Source of the DNA: Rhynchospora pubera
Taxonomy: Eukaryota > Streptophyta > Magnoliopsida > Poales > Cyperaceae
Direction: 5' to 3'
Assembly: GCA_028095005.1 (NCBI GenBank)
Contig: CM051460.1
Location: 76,649,676 to 76,713,675 of the forward strand
Length of the DNA stretch: 64,000 bases
Position numbers and translations under genes: made by a program. The notes under the pieces were generated by a model. It saw nothing but the letters and a program-made list of their open reading frames with translations, searched no databases and had not been told where the DNA came from. Numbering within the stretch: the stretch's first letter is position 1; each line of letters starts with the position of its first letter. This document shows, piece after piece, positions 48,268-57,375 of the stretch.

Positions 48268-49290
48268 CATAGCGGGAGGTTCAACCTTCCAGATTCTCAA
48301 AGTGACAAAGGTGCAATTCTGGTATTACCAGAAGATATCGGGCAATACGGTGATGTAATTTCTCGATGGGAATCAATTACTCTCAATGTGGTTAATGACC
48401 GCAACTGGACGGATAACAAGAGTAAGGTGATTTTCATTGAAAATCTCCTAGGGGATGTAGAGAAAAAGATGTTCATCCAATGGAGAATGGCGTATCCCCA
48501 TGAGTATGAAGAATTAATAGCAGTTGCAGATGATCCCCAAAACGTAATCTCCTGCATTCGAAGGATGATACTGCTAGAGGATCCATACCAAGGATCCACT
48601 GAAGAGCAGACACGCGCTTACCAAGACCTTGAACGCTTGTCATGCAACCACGTTAAGGATCTGTTCAATTACATGAATGATTACAAGATCCTTGCAGCAA
48701 AATCCGGGAGGATGTACATTTCCTCAGAACTCTCGGAAAAGTTCTTCAGAAAAATGCCACCTCTAATTGGGCAAGAACTAGAAAAGGCATTTTTGGATAA
48801 ATACCCTGGAGCAGCGATAGGCGTTATGCCAAGAATAAATTTCTCTTACCAGTACCTGGCTGAAAGATGCAAACAAGCTGCACTCCAAAGGAGCTTGAAA
48901 GATCTCTCCTTTTGCAGCAAAATTCCATTACCAGGCTACTATGGAGAAAGAAAGAAGTTTGGACTTCGCAAGTCCAAAACTTACAAAGGCAAACCCCACG
49001 AATCTCATGTGCGTGTTTTCAAGAGAAAACATGCTGACAAGGTCCGCAAATGCAAGTGTTTCATTTGTGGAGAAGAAGGACATTTCGCGCGAGATTGTAA
49101 CCGCAAAACAGGAAACATTGCCAGGGCAGCCATTATTGAAAATATGGAACTGTCAGATAGCTGGGATGTCCTCTCAGTTGATCTCAATGAACCTGATAGT
49201 GATGCAATTTGTTCATTATCTGAAGGAGAAGTTGGAAATGTTGCTTCAGCCGTAATCAATGATTTACCATTCGGCGAGAATCATTTATGA
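48268..49290 (+). pseudogene. Badnavirus-like coat-protein section with zinc knuckle
   Basis: The same frame as the movement section, open from the TAG at 48265 to TGA at 49288-49290. The first ATG is only at 48388, inside the domain. It contains the conserved capsid region (TDNKSKVIFIENLLG, RRMILLEDPYQG, CNHVKDLFNYMNDY), a Lys/Arg-rich stretch and a CCHC knuckle, CFICGEEGHFARDC, at 49057-49098. The capsid protein packages the DNA, and the knuckle binds nucleic acid. The frame closes at a TTATGATG where the next section begins in another frame (ATG at 49287), so a base shift separates coat and protease. Confidence 0.9.
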
Positions 49291-51395
49291 TGCAGGCAGA
49301 GCAATTGAGCTGGCGGAGTTATATACAACTGCCTGAAGATCAAAGAGATTGTCCCCATGACTGGCAGGACAATGATTCAGTTCCAACGGGACATGAAAAA
49401 TGTTCCATGTGTAAGGAAATGACAACTGAATCAACAAGGGCATACTGTAAAAACTGCCGCCTAACAGTATGTCCTATGTGTTCAAGATTCAGGCTAGGCA
49501 GATGAATACGAACTAAGGTGCAGCCAATAGCACCTTATGATAGTAAAGATCAGCTAATCAATGAGCTGATATCTTATGTTCAATACATCTTGGCGGAAAA
49601 TGGAAAACTCAAACAACAACTGTTTGAAGCCAGAACAGAGGATCTCGAAGCCGAGTTTGATGAATTAATGAAGAAAGACAAAGGAAAAACCAAACTACGG
49701 TTCGAAGACGAGGAGGTAGATGAAGAAATAGAGATGGAACCCAAAAATCCAACAGGAGCTCTTCGAATAGCTTCTGTCAATACTATCTCTACTGAGGAAA
49801 TTGAGCGATTTAATACAGTGGTCCAAGACCCTGTAAGGGACAAAAGAGTCCTAAACAGACTCTACAACATGGAAATAACCTTTGAAATTCCAGGAGTCAA
49901 CCCCTTCAAGGTTCAAGCAATTCTTGACACAGGAGCAACTGTCTGCTGTGTCAACCAAGAAATTGTTCCACAAGAGGCATTGGAGCCAAGTGCCTATCCC
50001 ATACAAATAAATGGGGTAAACTCGACTCAGATAGCCAGTCTAAAACTCAAAAATGGTAGTATGCTGATTGAGTCGAATAGGTTCAGAATTCCCTTCACCT
50101 ATTCTTTTTCGATGGGGAAGAAGGAGGGAGTTCAGATGCTGATCGGGTGCAATTTTATTCGATCCATGCAAGGTGGATTGCGAATCGAAGGCCAGAACGT
50201 GACTTTTTACAAAAATATCACGACAATTGCAACCACAACAGATGCTGAGGTGGTACAAGCCGCAATTCCTGAGCTTGACCTGACAGGCTTAGAATACATC
50301 GAAGTAAGAGAGGCCGTAGCATACCACCAAGAGCAAGAGTCACAACAGTTTAAAGAGAAGTTCAGACCACTACTCAACAGACTAAAAGAACAGGGATTCA
50401 TTGGAGAAAACCCCCTGAAACACTGGTCGAAAAATCAGGTGACGTGCTCTCTCGACATCATAAATCCTGATCTCCAGATTCAGGATAAACCTCTGAAGCA
50501 TGTGACGCCTCAAATGAAAGAACAATTCGAAAAACATACAAAGGCATTATTACAACTGGGAGTAATCAGACCTAGTAAAAGCAGGCACAGAACCATGGCT
50601 ATAATGGTCAATTCTGGAACCACCATTGACCCAGTCACTGGCAAAGAAATTAAAGGCAAAGAGCGCATGGTATTCAACTACAGGTCCCTCAACGATAATA
50701 CCCATAAGGATCAGTATAGCCTCCCTGGCATCAATACTATCCTTAAAAAGGTCGGTCACAGTAAGATCTACTCGAAATTCAACCTCAACAGTGGATTTCA
50801 TCAGGTGGCAATGGCACCTGAGTCAATTGAATGGACTGCTTTTGTGGTGCCTGGTGGACTGTATGAATGGCTCGTTATGCCATTTGGATTGAAGAACGCA
50901 CCGGCTATTTTTCAAAGAAAAATGGATCAGTGTTTTGCCGGTACCGAAGATTTTATAGCGGTGTATATTGATGATATTCTAGTATTTTCTGAGAATGAAC
51001 AACAGCATGCCGAGCACCTCAGAAAAATGCTAGAAATTTGTGAAAAATGGGGCCTCGTACTCTCTCCAACAAAGATGAAGATAGCAGTCAGAGAAATTGA
51101 ATTCCTTGGAGCAATCATTGGAAAGAGTAAGGTAAAACTCCAACCCCATGTCATAAAGAAGATTGTCTCCTTTGATGAGGAGAAACTGAAAGAAAAGGCC
51201 GGACTCCGAGCATGGTTAGGCATACTCAATTACGCCATGAGTTACATTCCAAAACTTGGGACTCTTCTAGGTCCCTTGTACACGAAAACCAGCCCTCATG
51301 GAGATAAGCGCCTTAAACCGTCTGATTATGAACTAATCAGAAAAATCAAGGAAAAAGTGCAAAACCTGCCAGATTTGGAGCTTCCACCAACATGA
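49287..51395 (+). pseudogene. Badnavirus-like Cys-rich, aspartic protease and reverse transcriptase section
   Basis: One frame from ATG 49287 to TGA 51393-51395, with an internal TGA at 49503-49505. Before that stop is a cysteine-rich segment (CSMCKEM, CKNCRLTVCPMC), as badnaviruses have between coat and protease. After it come an acidic/Lys linker, the aspartic protease with DTGAT at 49926-49940, and the reverse transcriptase with MVFNYRSLND, PFGLKNAPAIFQRKMD and the YIDD active site at 50964-50975. The protease cleaves the polyprotein and the reverse transcriptase copies the pregenomic RNA into DNA. The catalytic motifs look complete. Both TGA codons could come from CGA by one C-to-T change at CpG. 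Confidence 0.93.
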
Positions 51396-51942
51396 AGCTA
51401 TATCATCCTTGAAACAGACGGATGTATGGAAGGATGGGGTGGCATATGTAAATGGAAACCAAAAAAGCATGACCCCAGATCCATAGAAAAGATTTGTGCC
51501 TATGCTAGCGGCAAATTTCCGGTGATCAAGTCAACCATTGATGCAGAAATACACGGCTTGCATGGAAACATTGAAGGCACTAAAAATCCACTATCTTGAT
51601 CAACAGGAGATAACGCTAAGGACTGACTGTCAAGCAATAATATCCTTTTTCAATAAGTCAGCCCAAAATAAACCATCAAGGGTGAGATGGATAAATTTTG
51701 TTGATTATGTAACAGGGACAGGAGTGCAAATTAATTTTGAGCACATAGATGGTAAGCTAAATAGCTTAGCTGATGCACTCTCCCGATTAACAACAAAATT
51801 GGCTGTTACCAGTGAAATTCAAGAACAACAAGAGCTATTCTTAGCACATCTCGAAGGAGCATTCGAAGAGGCAGACCGATTTAGTGACAGCCTAAACAAA
51901 CAGATGAATGAGCTAATTTTAAAAATTAGTTCCTTACTCTGA
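51396..51942 (+). pseudogene. Badnavirus-like RNase H section, frameshifted
   Basis: Just after the TGA at 51393 the same frame reads the start of RNase H (ETDGCMEGWG, with the catalytic Asp and Glu-type positions, then CAYASGKF and STIDAEIHG). At about 51540-51560 the coding frame shifts by one, and the remainder is open on another frame to 51942 (RTDCQAIISFF, RVRWINFVDYV, HIDGKLNSLADALSR). RNase H removes the RNA template during replication. A tail of about 45 residues follows the domain, ending at TGA 51940-51942. Confidence 0.9.
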
Positions 51943-52094
51943 TTCCCCTTTTAAAATCCAAACAAATGTTTAATTATTTTGTTTTTCTTTTTCAGGTCTG
52001 ATGGTAATCCACGGAAAACCATTGATCTTTGGCAGTAATCTACGGAAAACTGTCTTTTGTTTAATAGTTTCAGTTTGTTTATATTTTTGCAGAA

Positions 52095-52520
52095 ATGGTG
52101 CTGGAATATTTAACCCATTTTGTTAGAAGCTATGAAGGATCTCCACGTTATAGTCTCAGACCAGATTCCAGGATAGCGCTTAACAACGCTGTTCGCTGGG
52201 GAGCATCATGTGGCCAGACAGAAGAAATAGAAAACTATGAGACAATCACTTGTGATTTATTGTTTTCAAGGTCGACTTTAAATATGGAGGGAGGAATGAG
52301 AACAAGGCTCATGGAATTACACCAAGCCCAAATTCAAAAGTCCCTTACGGAGCTTGAAAAATTGCTAGTCATGAGTAATTTGCAAAAGGTCAGACTTGAA
52401 CAACATGCTAGCAAGGATAATTGGGCAAGGGATGCCCTCGAACCTGTTAACGATAATATCGAAAAGTTGATTGAAGCTCACAGTAAACTTCGAATAATCC
52501 AGCAGAGCATCTATTATTAG
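52095..52520 (+). CDS. Extra ORF downstream of the badnavirus-like polyprotein (ORF4-like)
   Basis: An intact frame of 141 residues with no recognised domain. The first half is mixed (YLTHFVRSYEG, LRPDSRIALNNAVRWGA, ENYETITCDLLFSRST). The second half is probably helical and coiled (RTRLMELHQAQIQKSLTELE, EPVNDNIEKLIEAHSKL). It is preceded directly by a pyrimidine-rich tract ending TTTTTGCAG at 52084-52092 and then AA and the ATG, which looks like a splice acceptor. A second TTTTTCAG lies at about 51988-51995. Most badnaviruses lack a gene here, whereas the tungrovirus RTBV has an ORF4 expressed from a spliced RNA. It is intact while the polyprotein is broken. Homology to known ORF4 proteins could not be judged. 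Confidence 0.6.
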   Translation: MVLEYLTHFVRSYEGSPRYSLRPDSRIALNNAVRWGASCGQTEEIENYETITCDLLFSRSTLNMEGGMRTRLMELHQAQIQKSLTELEKLLVMSNLQKVRLEQHASKDNWARDALEPVNDNIEKLIEAHSKLRIIQQSIYY

Positions 52521-53068
52521 GTAGTGTGCATAATATGCTTACTTTCGGTGCCAACCTGTTTGGTCTGTTAGTGGGCATCTTTTCTAAAAGGCATCTTTAT
52601 AATGGTGCCAGTATGTAATAATTGTACTGGTGTATTTTAGTGCGCCACTTGGTGCATCTTTAGGCGCATTATTGAAGTAGTGCGCTTTTCTTTATTTTGC
52701 TTTTGGACAGCACTGAGGTAGTGCTTTCCTTTATTTCATTTTCAGATCGCACTAGGTGTGTCAGTGCGCATCTTTTTATTTGAGTGGGAGACAAAAGTAT
52801 GTGGTAATCCAATTAATTGCATGACGATGGGGCCCAATGAGCACCCGATACATTATTGAGATACCAGACTCGAGTCTCTATAAAAGAGTGTCATTCAGAA
52901 GTTGCAAGACACACAGAAAAACTCTGAAGTCTTACTTCTTCTCTTATCTTACCTTATCAATAAAATCTTTCTTTCCACTTTCATAAAAATCTTTGAAGCC
53001 AGCATTAATTATAATCCGAAGTTTCAAAGTCGATCTGATTTGTTCCGCTTCCACTTTGGTATCAGAGC
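52521..53068 (+). promoter_or_regulatory. Pararetrovirus intergenic region: repeats, TATA box, poly(A) signal, primer site
   Basis: TAGTGCG/GTGCGCAT-type words recur between 52560 and 52780. Two imperfect copies of about 40 bp begin GTAGTGC at about 52676 and 52717. A TGACGATG element lies at about 52822, then CTCTATAAAAGAG at 52877-52888 (TATA box, start predicted near 52915). AATAAA is at 52959-52964 and the tRNA-Met complementary TGGTATCAGAGC at 53057-53068. In episomal relatives this region drives the terminally redundant pregenomic RNA, and the primer site starts minus-strand DNA synthesis. Confidence 0.85.
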
Positions 53069-53431
53069 AAGGTTTGTTTTTTAATTATCTTATGGCTTTC
53101 TAAGTTCAATTTTCTAGGAAGGCAATTAGGGGAAGTTATACCTAAGCACTAAAACTGTTTAAAAACCTGAAAATAAAAAGTATAAATAATGAAATAACTA
53201 AGGATAATAGTTTATGGTATGAAAAATTTCTTGAAAAATTTTAGTTCAACCAAAAGAACCATTCTGCCGTACAGTACCTAAAGAGAGGGAAGATCACGGA
53301 AAAACACGATGAGGTGAGGTTTTGCTAAAACCAGACAGAAAACATCAAACTATAAACTAATAACATGGACTATATGGGTACACAATTGGGGGCTACTTAT
53401 TAAATATTGATTAAATTGGTTTGTCCTTTAG

Positions 53432-53454
53432 TGCGCTACAAAATTTGTAGCGCA
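53432..53454. repeat. 23-bp near-perfect palindrome
   Basis: TGCGCTACAAA, A, TTTGTAGCGCA: 11-bp arms around one base, just past the end of the viral leader. The word GTAGCGC also builds the MITE at 38409-38601. Confidence 0.9.
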
Positions 53455-53518
53455 ACAGCAGAGTTGCATTCGTTTGGATGTGCTCACGGACAGGTTGTTC
53501 GCGAACAAACAATCGTAG

Positions 53519-54458
53519 GGGGTGTTGATCCGGACAACAAAACATTTGATTCAAGCAACAAAAAATTTTGTAAATGACCATATTGCCCTACAACCAATCT
53601 TTTCAAAACCGTACCGGCACCCTTACCGGCCAGATGATGGAAATCCGATATTTCCTGGTATTTTCCGAAATTTTCCGGTTTTTCCTCTCACAATACCGGA
53701 TACCGCCGTTTCGGTCACCATTCCGATTTTCGGTATTACCGAAAATTTCCGGTATCCGGTACGGTTTTGAAAACATTGCCTACAACTCTCCCCTTCTTTC
53801 CGAACAATCTTTCATCTTTTGTCTGCGGACCACTTTCTTTTTCAGTTTTTCGTTTCTCAAAATTCTCAATTACTTCATTATCAATTTCAGATAATGATTT
53901 TATGTGATCTTTGACATCTAAATTCTCAATTACTTTTGTTGAAGTCAACAGAAATTTACCCCTCACATTTATATGTGATTCGTTAAGGCGTATTGATTTA
54001 TTTTGCATTGCTATAATTATATCCATGATTTTGTAATTAAATACTCTAATGTCATAGAAAATCTAAACTATGCATTATATCACTCGAAACAACAAAAAAT
54101 AAAAATTGCAAAAGTAACAAACATTTATTTTGGGATAGAAATTAGTTACTTGCGAAAAGAGATTTAAAGCAATGGAAGCTTGTTTAGATGAGTAAAAACC
54201 AAAATCAAACAAAAAGCAACGTAAATTTTAGGAGAAGGTGAATTTTAGGAGATGAAGAGCTGTGTAATCTCTTAATGTAAAATATGCAAGAAATATTTAG
54301 AAAAACTTAATTAAAGAAAGTTTTTTAGGTCTACAATTAAAGAAAATTATTAGGATAATTTAGGTAACACAATATAACATATAATTAGGGGTAATATGGT
54401 CATAAGTTTTTAAAAGTGTTGCTCGGGTTAAATATTTTGTTGTCCGCATCAGCACCCC
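53519..54458. mobile_element. hAT-like element (GGGGTGTTG ends) with 8-bp duplication
   Basis: AATCGTAG flanks both sides (53511-53518 and 54459-54466). The inverted ends start GGGGTGTTGATCCGGACAAC and GGGGTGCTGATGCGGACAAC (read inward), and similarity continues about 70 bp to GACCATATTRCCC. The interior has a 96-codon minus-strand frame without a domain. A second MITE is inserted at 53595. Confidence 0.88.
53595..53778. mobile_element. hAT-type MITE built of CCGG words, nested in the element at 53519
   Basis: The ends CAATCTTTTCAAAACCG and CGGTTTTGAAAACATTG form inverted repeats that extend to CCGTACCGG with one mismatch. CCTACAAC flanks both sides (53587-53594, 53779-53786), an 8-bp hAT duplication. 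The inside repeats ACCGG, CCGGTA and TTTCCGG/CCGAAA. It is 184 bp with no coding capacity. Confidence 0.9.
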
Positions 54459-54612
54459 AATCGTAGTTCGCGTGAACCAAACAACTCATGAACTAGATTG
54501 TTCGTGAACTTCTTCCCTAGTTTCTAATTTTTCGATTTTCATAAATTAGTTTTGCTCGTGGACCTATTTGTGGGTCTTTGTTCGTCCCGTTGTTCGTGAA
54601 TCATCCAAACAC

Positions 54613-55087
54613 ACCCGGTTCTTTATCGTTTGGGGCTAACTTGTCAGTAGTGTTTTTAGGTATTGAGATCAGGATTCAGGAACTAGACTCAACAAGGTTT
54701 AGTTTGTTTTCACTTAGCAGCTACTGTCAAGATCTCGGAAAAAAAAAAGTTATAGTTTGTTAGATAATTTCAAGTGAGGTTATATTTAATCATTTTAGAG
54801 CTTTATTGAAGACACTTCTAGAGTAAAATAAATGATATTTTATTCGGCATCGTAGTTAATCTTTGACACGCAAGTGTAAAAAAATCTTTTTTCCTGAATA
54901 TAATGAATTTAGGCAGATAGAAAAGAGGTTAAAAAATTGACACAAGCCTAAGGGGACCATTAAGGATAACATAGATAAATATTAAAATAGTCAAAAGTAG
55001 GAGGAGAAGAGTTATCTCGGTAAAAAGGCTATAAACTTTACATCAAGGTAGTGTGTAACAAGTTCAAAAGGTTGTGTACTGAGTACC
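54613..55087. other. Gene-free stretch between the nest and the solo LTR
   Basis: AT-rich, no supportable gene or repeat. Confidence 0.4.
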
Positions 55088-56861
55088 TGTTAGGAAATCG
55101 CTCAATTTTAATTTTGTGACTAATTACTAACTAATTAATTCAATTAAAACACAAAGAGCAAGAGGATCTAGTACATAGCCATTTCGACACAAAGAGAAAG
55201 GGGTGGATTTTGTACCTCCCGCGAAATCGTATTCGCGGGGCTCGATCCTACGGCATGAGAATCGATGGGGTGCTCTCCTTCGCCTCCTCCTCCGTTGATG
55301 GCCGCCTCGAGTCCACCTAGAGGATTAACCAATCTCTTCTACCCTTGTGCTAGCAAGAGGAAGAGGAATGTCTAATCCCAAGGTATGCTCTCTTCTATTC
55401 AATTAGCCCTTTTAATTGGTGGAGAGAGTTTGTGCTCAACTCATGAGCTTGAGGTAGAAGAAAGGAGAGGAAGAGTAAAGAAAATTCTGAAATTTTCTTT
55501 CTTCTTTGTGGATTTCGGCCAAGGAGAGAAGAGGTGAGAGAAGGTAGGAAGGAGGCTAGGGTTTCCCTCAAAATGAACCCCTATATATAGACCTCATGAC
55601 CTAGTCTCTACCAACCTTTCACTTGGACAAAATTGCCCCTTCTTGGCCGACATTTTAAGTGGGCTTTAAGCCTTGGCTTAGCCCATTTAACCATTCCATT
55701 TATTACTCCTTTCAATTGACCTCAAATTGGGCTTTTATTTAACTAATTAAATAATGACCCAATAGCTCAATTAATTTAAATGAGTTGAACATAATCAATT
55801 ATTAATTCATTAATAATTAATTTGGGATTAGCATATGCATTGATTTATTTCTATATGATCCCTTTGACTTAATTAATTATAACGGTCCACAACGCTATAC
55901 AATTAATTAATCAAACTATCATATTTTTTCGCAACACGCACTGTTGCGAATAAATAATGCACTGTTTGGTTAAAACTCTATTTGTGTGACCCTTTGAGGA
56001 TTTATGCTATGTTGGACATGGAATTAAATCGTTATTTAATTCCAATAATCATAAGTGGTATCTAGCAACACGTTATGATTCCCAATTCACATAAATAGTG
56101 TACTGCTACAATACTTCAATCCTGCATAAGAGAATAAATGTATTTCCCTATTTTGATTCTTATGTCACACGATATCATCGTATAATCCAAGATAGGAATG
56201 TGTCATTCTTGCAGATTATACGTTTCTTGATCTAGAGATAATTGTATAAAGTTGCATGCAAACAATCTATCTCCATCAAGGGGCCCAAACAGATATCGTC
56301 ACTCACTAAGTGAATTAATGAGGGACATACGGTTTTCTTGATGATTAGCTTTTCCCCGCACAATTCAAGAGAACATAAATAAAGTCCGTATAGCAGCCCT
56401 TATCGGGAATCAGCGGTAGACGATATTTATTGAACCTATCCTCATGTGGAAAAGATAAACATCTCAAACTTAGAACCAAAATCATAACGAAATAAACAAT
56501 GACACATAACACAATCCATATGTTTATTTCGATGGGTCAAGTCCTGTGCTATGTTCCATAACATACACATATGTAATTAAGTTGGTAACTCTTTACCTAT
56601 GATTAGTAGAACTTAATCATCACTTAACTTGCATACTAATCTTATATGATAATTAATGTTCCTTGTTAATTATCAAGATTATGGACCGTTTAGATTTATT
56701 ATTGTCATTCTAAAGAATGATCAACAGAGATCTACTATTCAGATCCTCAACCTGAATGATCTGTCAATAATAAACCTAGGAACAGATGATAAAATCTCAT
56801 CCAAAACATAAACTAATAATTAAGTCATTAAATTATTGACTTCTAGAACATAACTCTAACA
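55088..56861 (-). mobile_element. Solo LTR, 1774 bp
   Basis: Begins TGTTAGGAAATCG and ends CTCTAACA on the plus strand, with GTACC before and ATACC after (four of five matching). On the minus strand TCTATATATAGGGGTTC at about 55578-55596 is followed by AAACCCTAGCC, a typical start region, so the LTR probably reads on the minus strand with R/U5 toward 55088. No primer site, polypurine tract or coding sequence lies beside it, as after LTR-LTR recombination. The family differs from the Copia LTR at 179. Confidence 0.75.
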
Positions 56862-56866
56862 ATACC

Positions 56867-57229
56867 AACTACTAACTAGCTAGTCTTGTGTAAATAAAAG
56901 TTGCTTATCTTTTTGGGAGAATCATGTACTACCTTATTTGGCAGATAGAATGAATGAATTATGAATTCTTCTAGAACTCACTTGACCAACGACTTATATA
57001 TAGGACTAGACTCCAAAAGTAAAATTAAACAAACTTATCTAGCTTCTTGGTTAGAAATTTTTTGACCAACGACCAAGAAGACGAGTCAATAAAATTCAAT
57101 CAAAGAAACAAAAAGTTTTGTCCTGTGTGCGTTGGATTTGAGGTGAAATTTGATGAAAGGATTGACCATGTTTACTGTTTTCTCTACATTTTATACTTTT
57201 ATTCCAAATTTTTCTTCCTCTCTGAAGTA
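56867..57229. other. Gene-free AT-rich stretch
   Basis: Only short open frames. Nothing recognised. Confidence 0.4.
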
Positions 57230-57375
57230 GGGCCCTTTGGATCGCTTAGAAATTTGGAGAATTTAGAAAAATTGTAACTCTTAGGAATAAATTTATTGGG
57301 AAGTGTGTAATTTTATAAAGAGTTTGGATTGTTTATAATAAATTTATAGATGAAATTTCCCAAATTTATTAGGAA
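57230..57375. mobile_element. Tourist-like MITE, copy E, one end lost
   Basis: Starts GGGCCCTTTGGATCGCTTAG and keeps AATTTGGAGAATTTAG, AATAAATTTATTGGG and AGTTTGGATTGTTTATAATA as in copy C. The right inverted end is missing after about 57375. Confidence 0.7.

Larger units (their letters stand above)
46475..53340 (+). mobile_element. Endogenous badnavirus-like pararetrovirus (Caulimoviridae), nearly full length
   Basis: In order: ORF2-like gene, movement protein, coat protein with zinc knuckle, protease, reverse transcriptase, RNase H, an extra 3' ORF, an intergenic promoter with TATA box and poly(A) signal, and the tRNA-Met primer site at 53057-53068. A few hundred bases of leader follow. 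In the circular virus genome the leader and ORF1 would come next, then ORF2. The copy is therefore opened in the leader/ORF1 region, and no ORF1 is seen. Gene order, the ATGA overlap of ORF2 with the polyprotein and the fused movement-coat-pol layout fit badnaviruses or tungroviruses. Three in-frame stops and two frameshifts break the polyprotein. No terminal repeats or target duplication were found, as expected for passive integration. The exact outer borders are uncertain. Confidence 0.93.
53465..54612. mobile_element. Outer DNA element with GTTCGTGAAC words, hosting two nested insertions
   Basis: The ends CGTTTGGATGTGCTCACGG and GTTCGTGAATCATCCAAACAC are inverted relatives. GTTCGCGAAC/GTTCGTGAAC words lie near both ends (53497-53506, 54467-54476, 54499-54510, 54589-54600). 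The middle is replaced by the 940-bp element at 53519. No target duplication of the outer element was identified, so its borders are approximate. Confidence 0.55.

Noticed and set aside
46870..51942. A native virus genome with separate movement, coat and pol ORFs, as in caulimoviruses
   Set aside because: The coat section has no ATG until well inside the domain and the RT/RNase H break falls inside pol. Decay of one polyprotein is simpler.
53736..54026. 96-codon frame on the minus strand with Lys/Glu-rich content
   Set aside because: It starts inside the nested MITE and runs into its host element, with no domain and no sign of selection.
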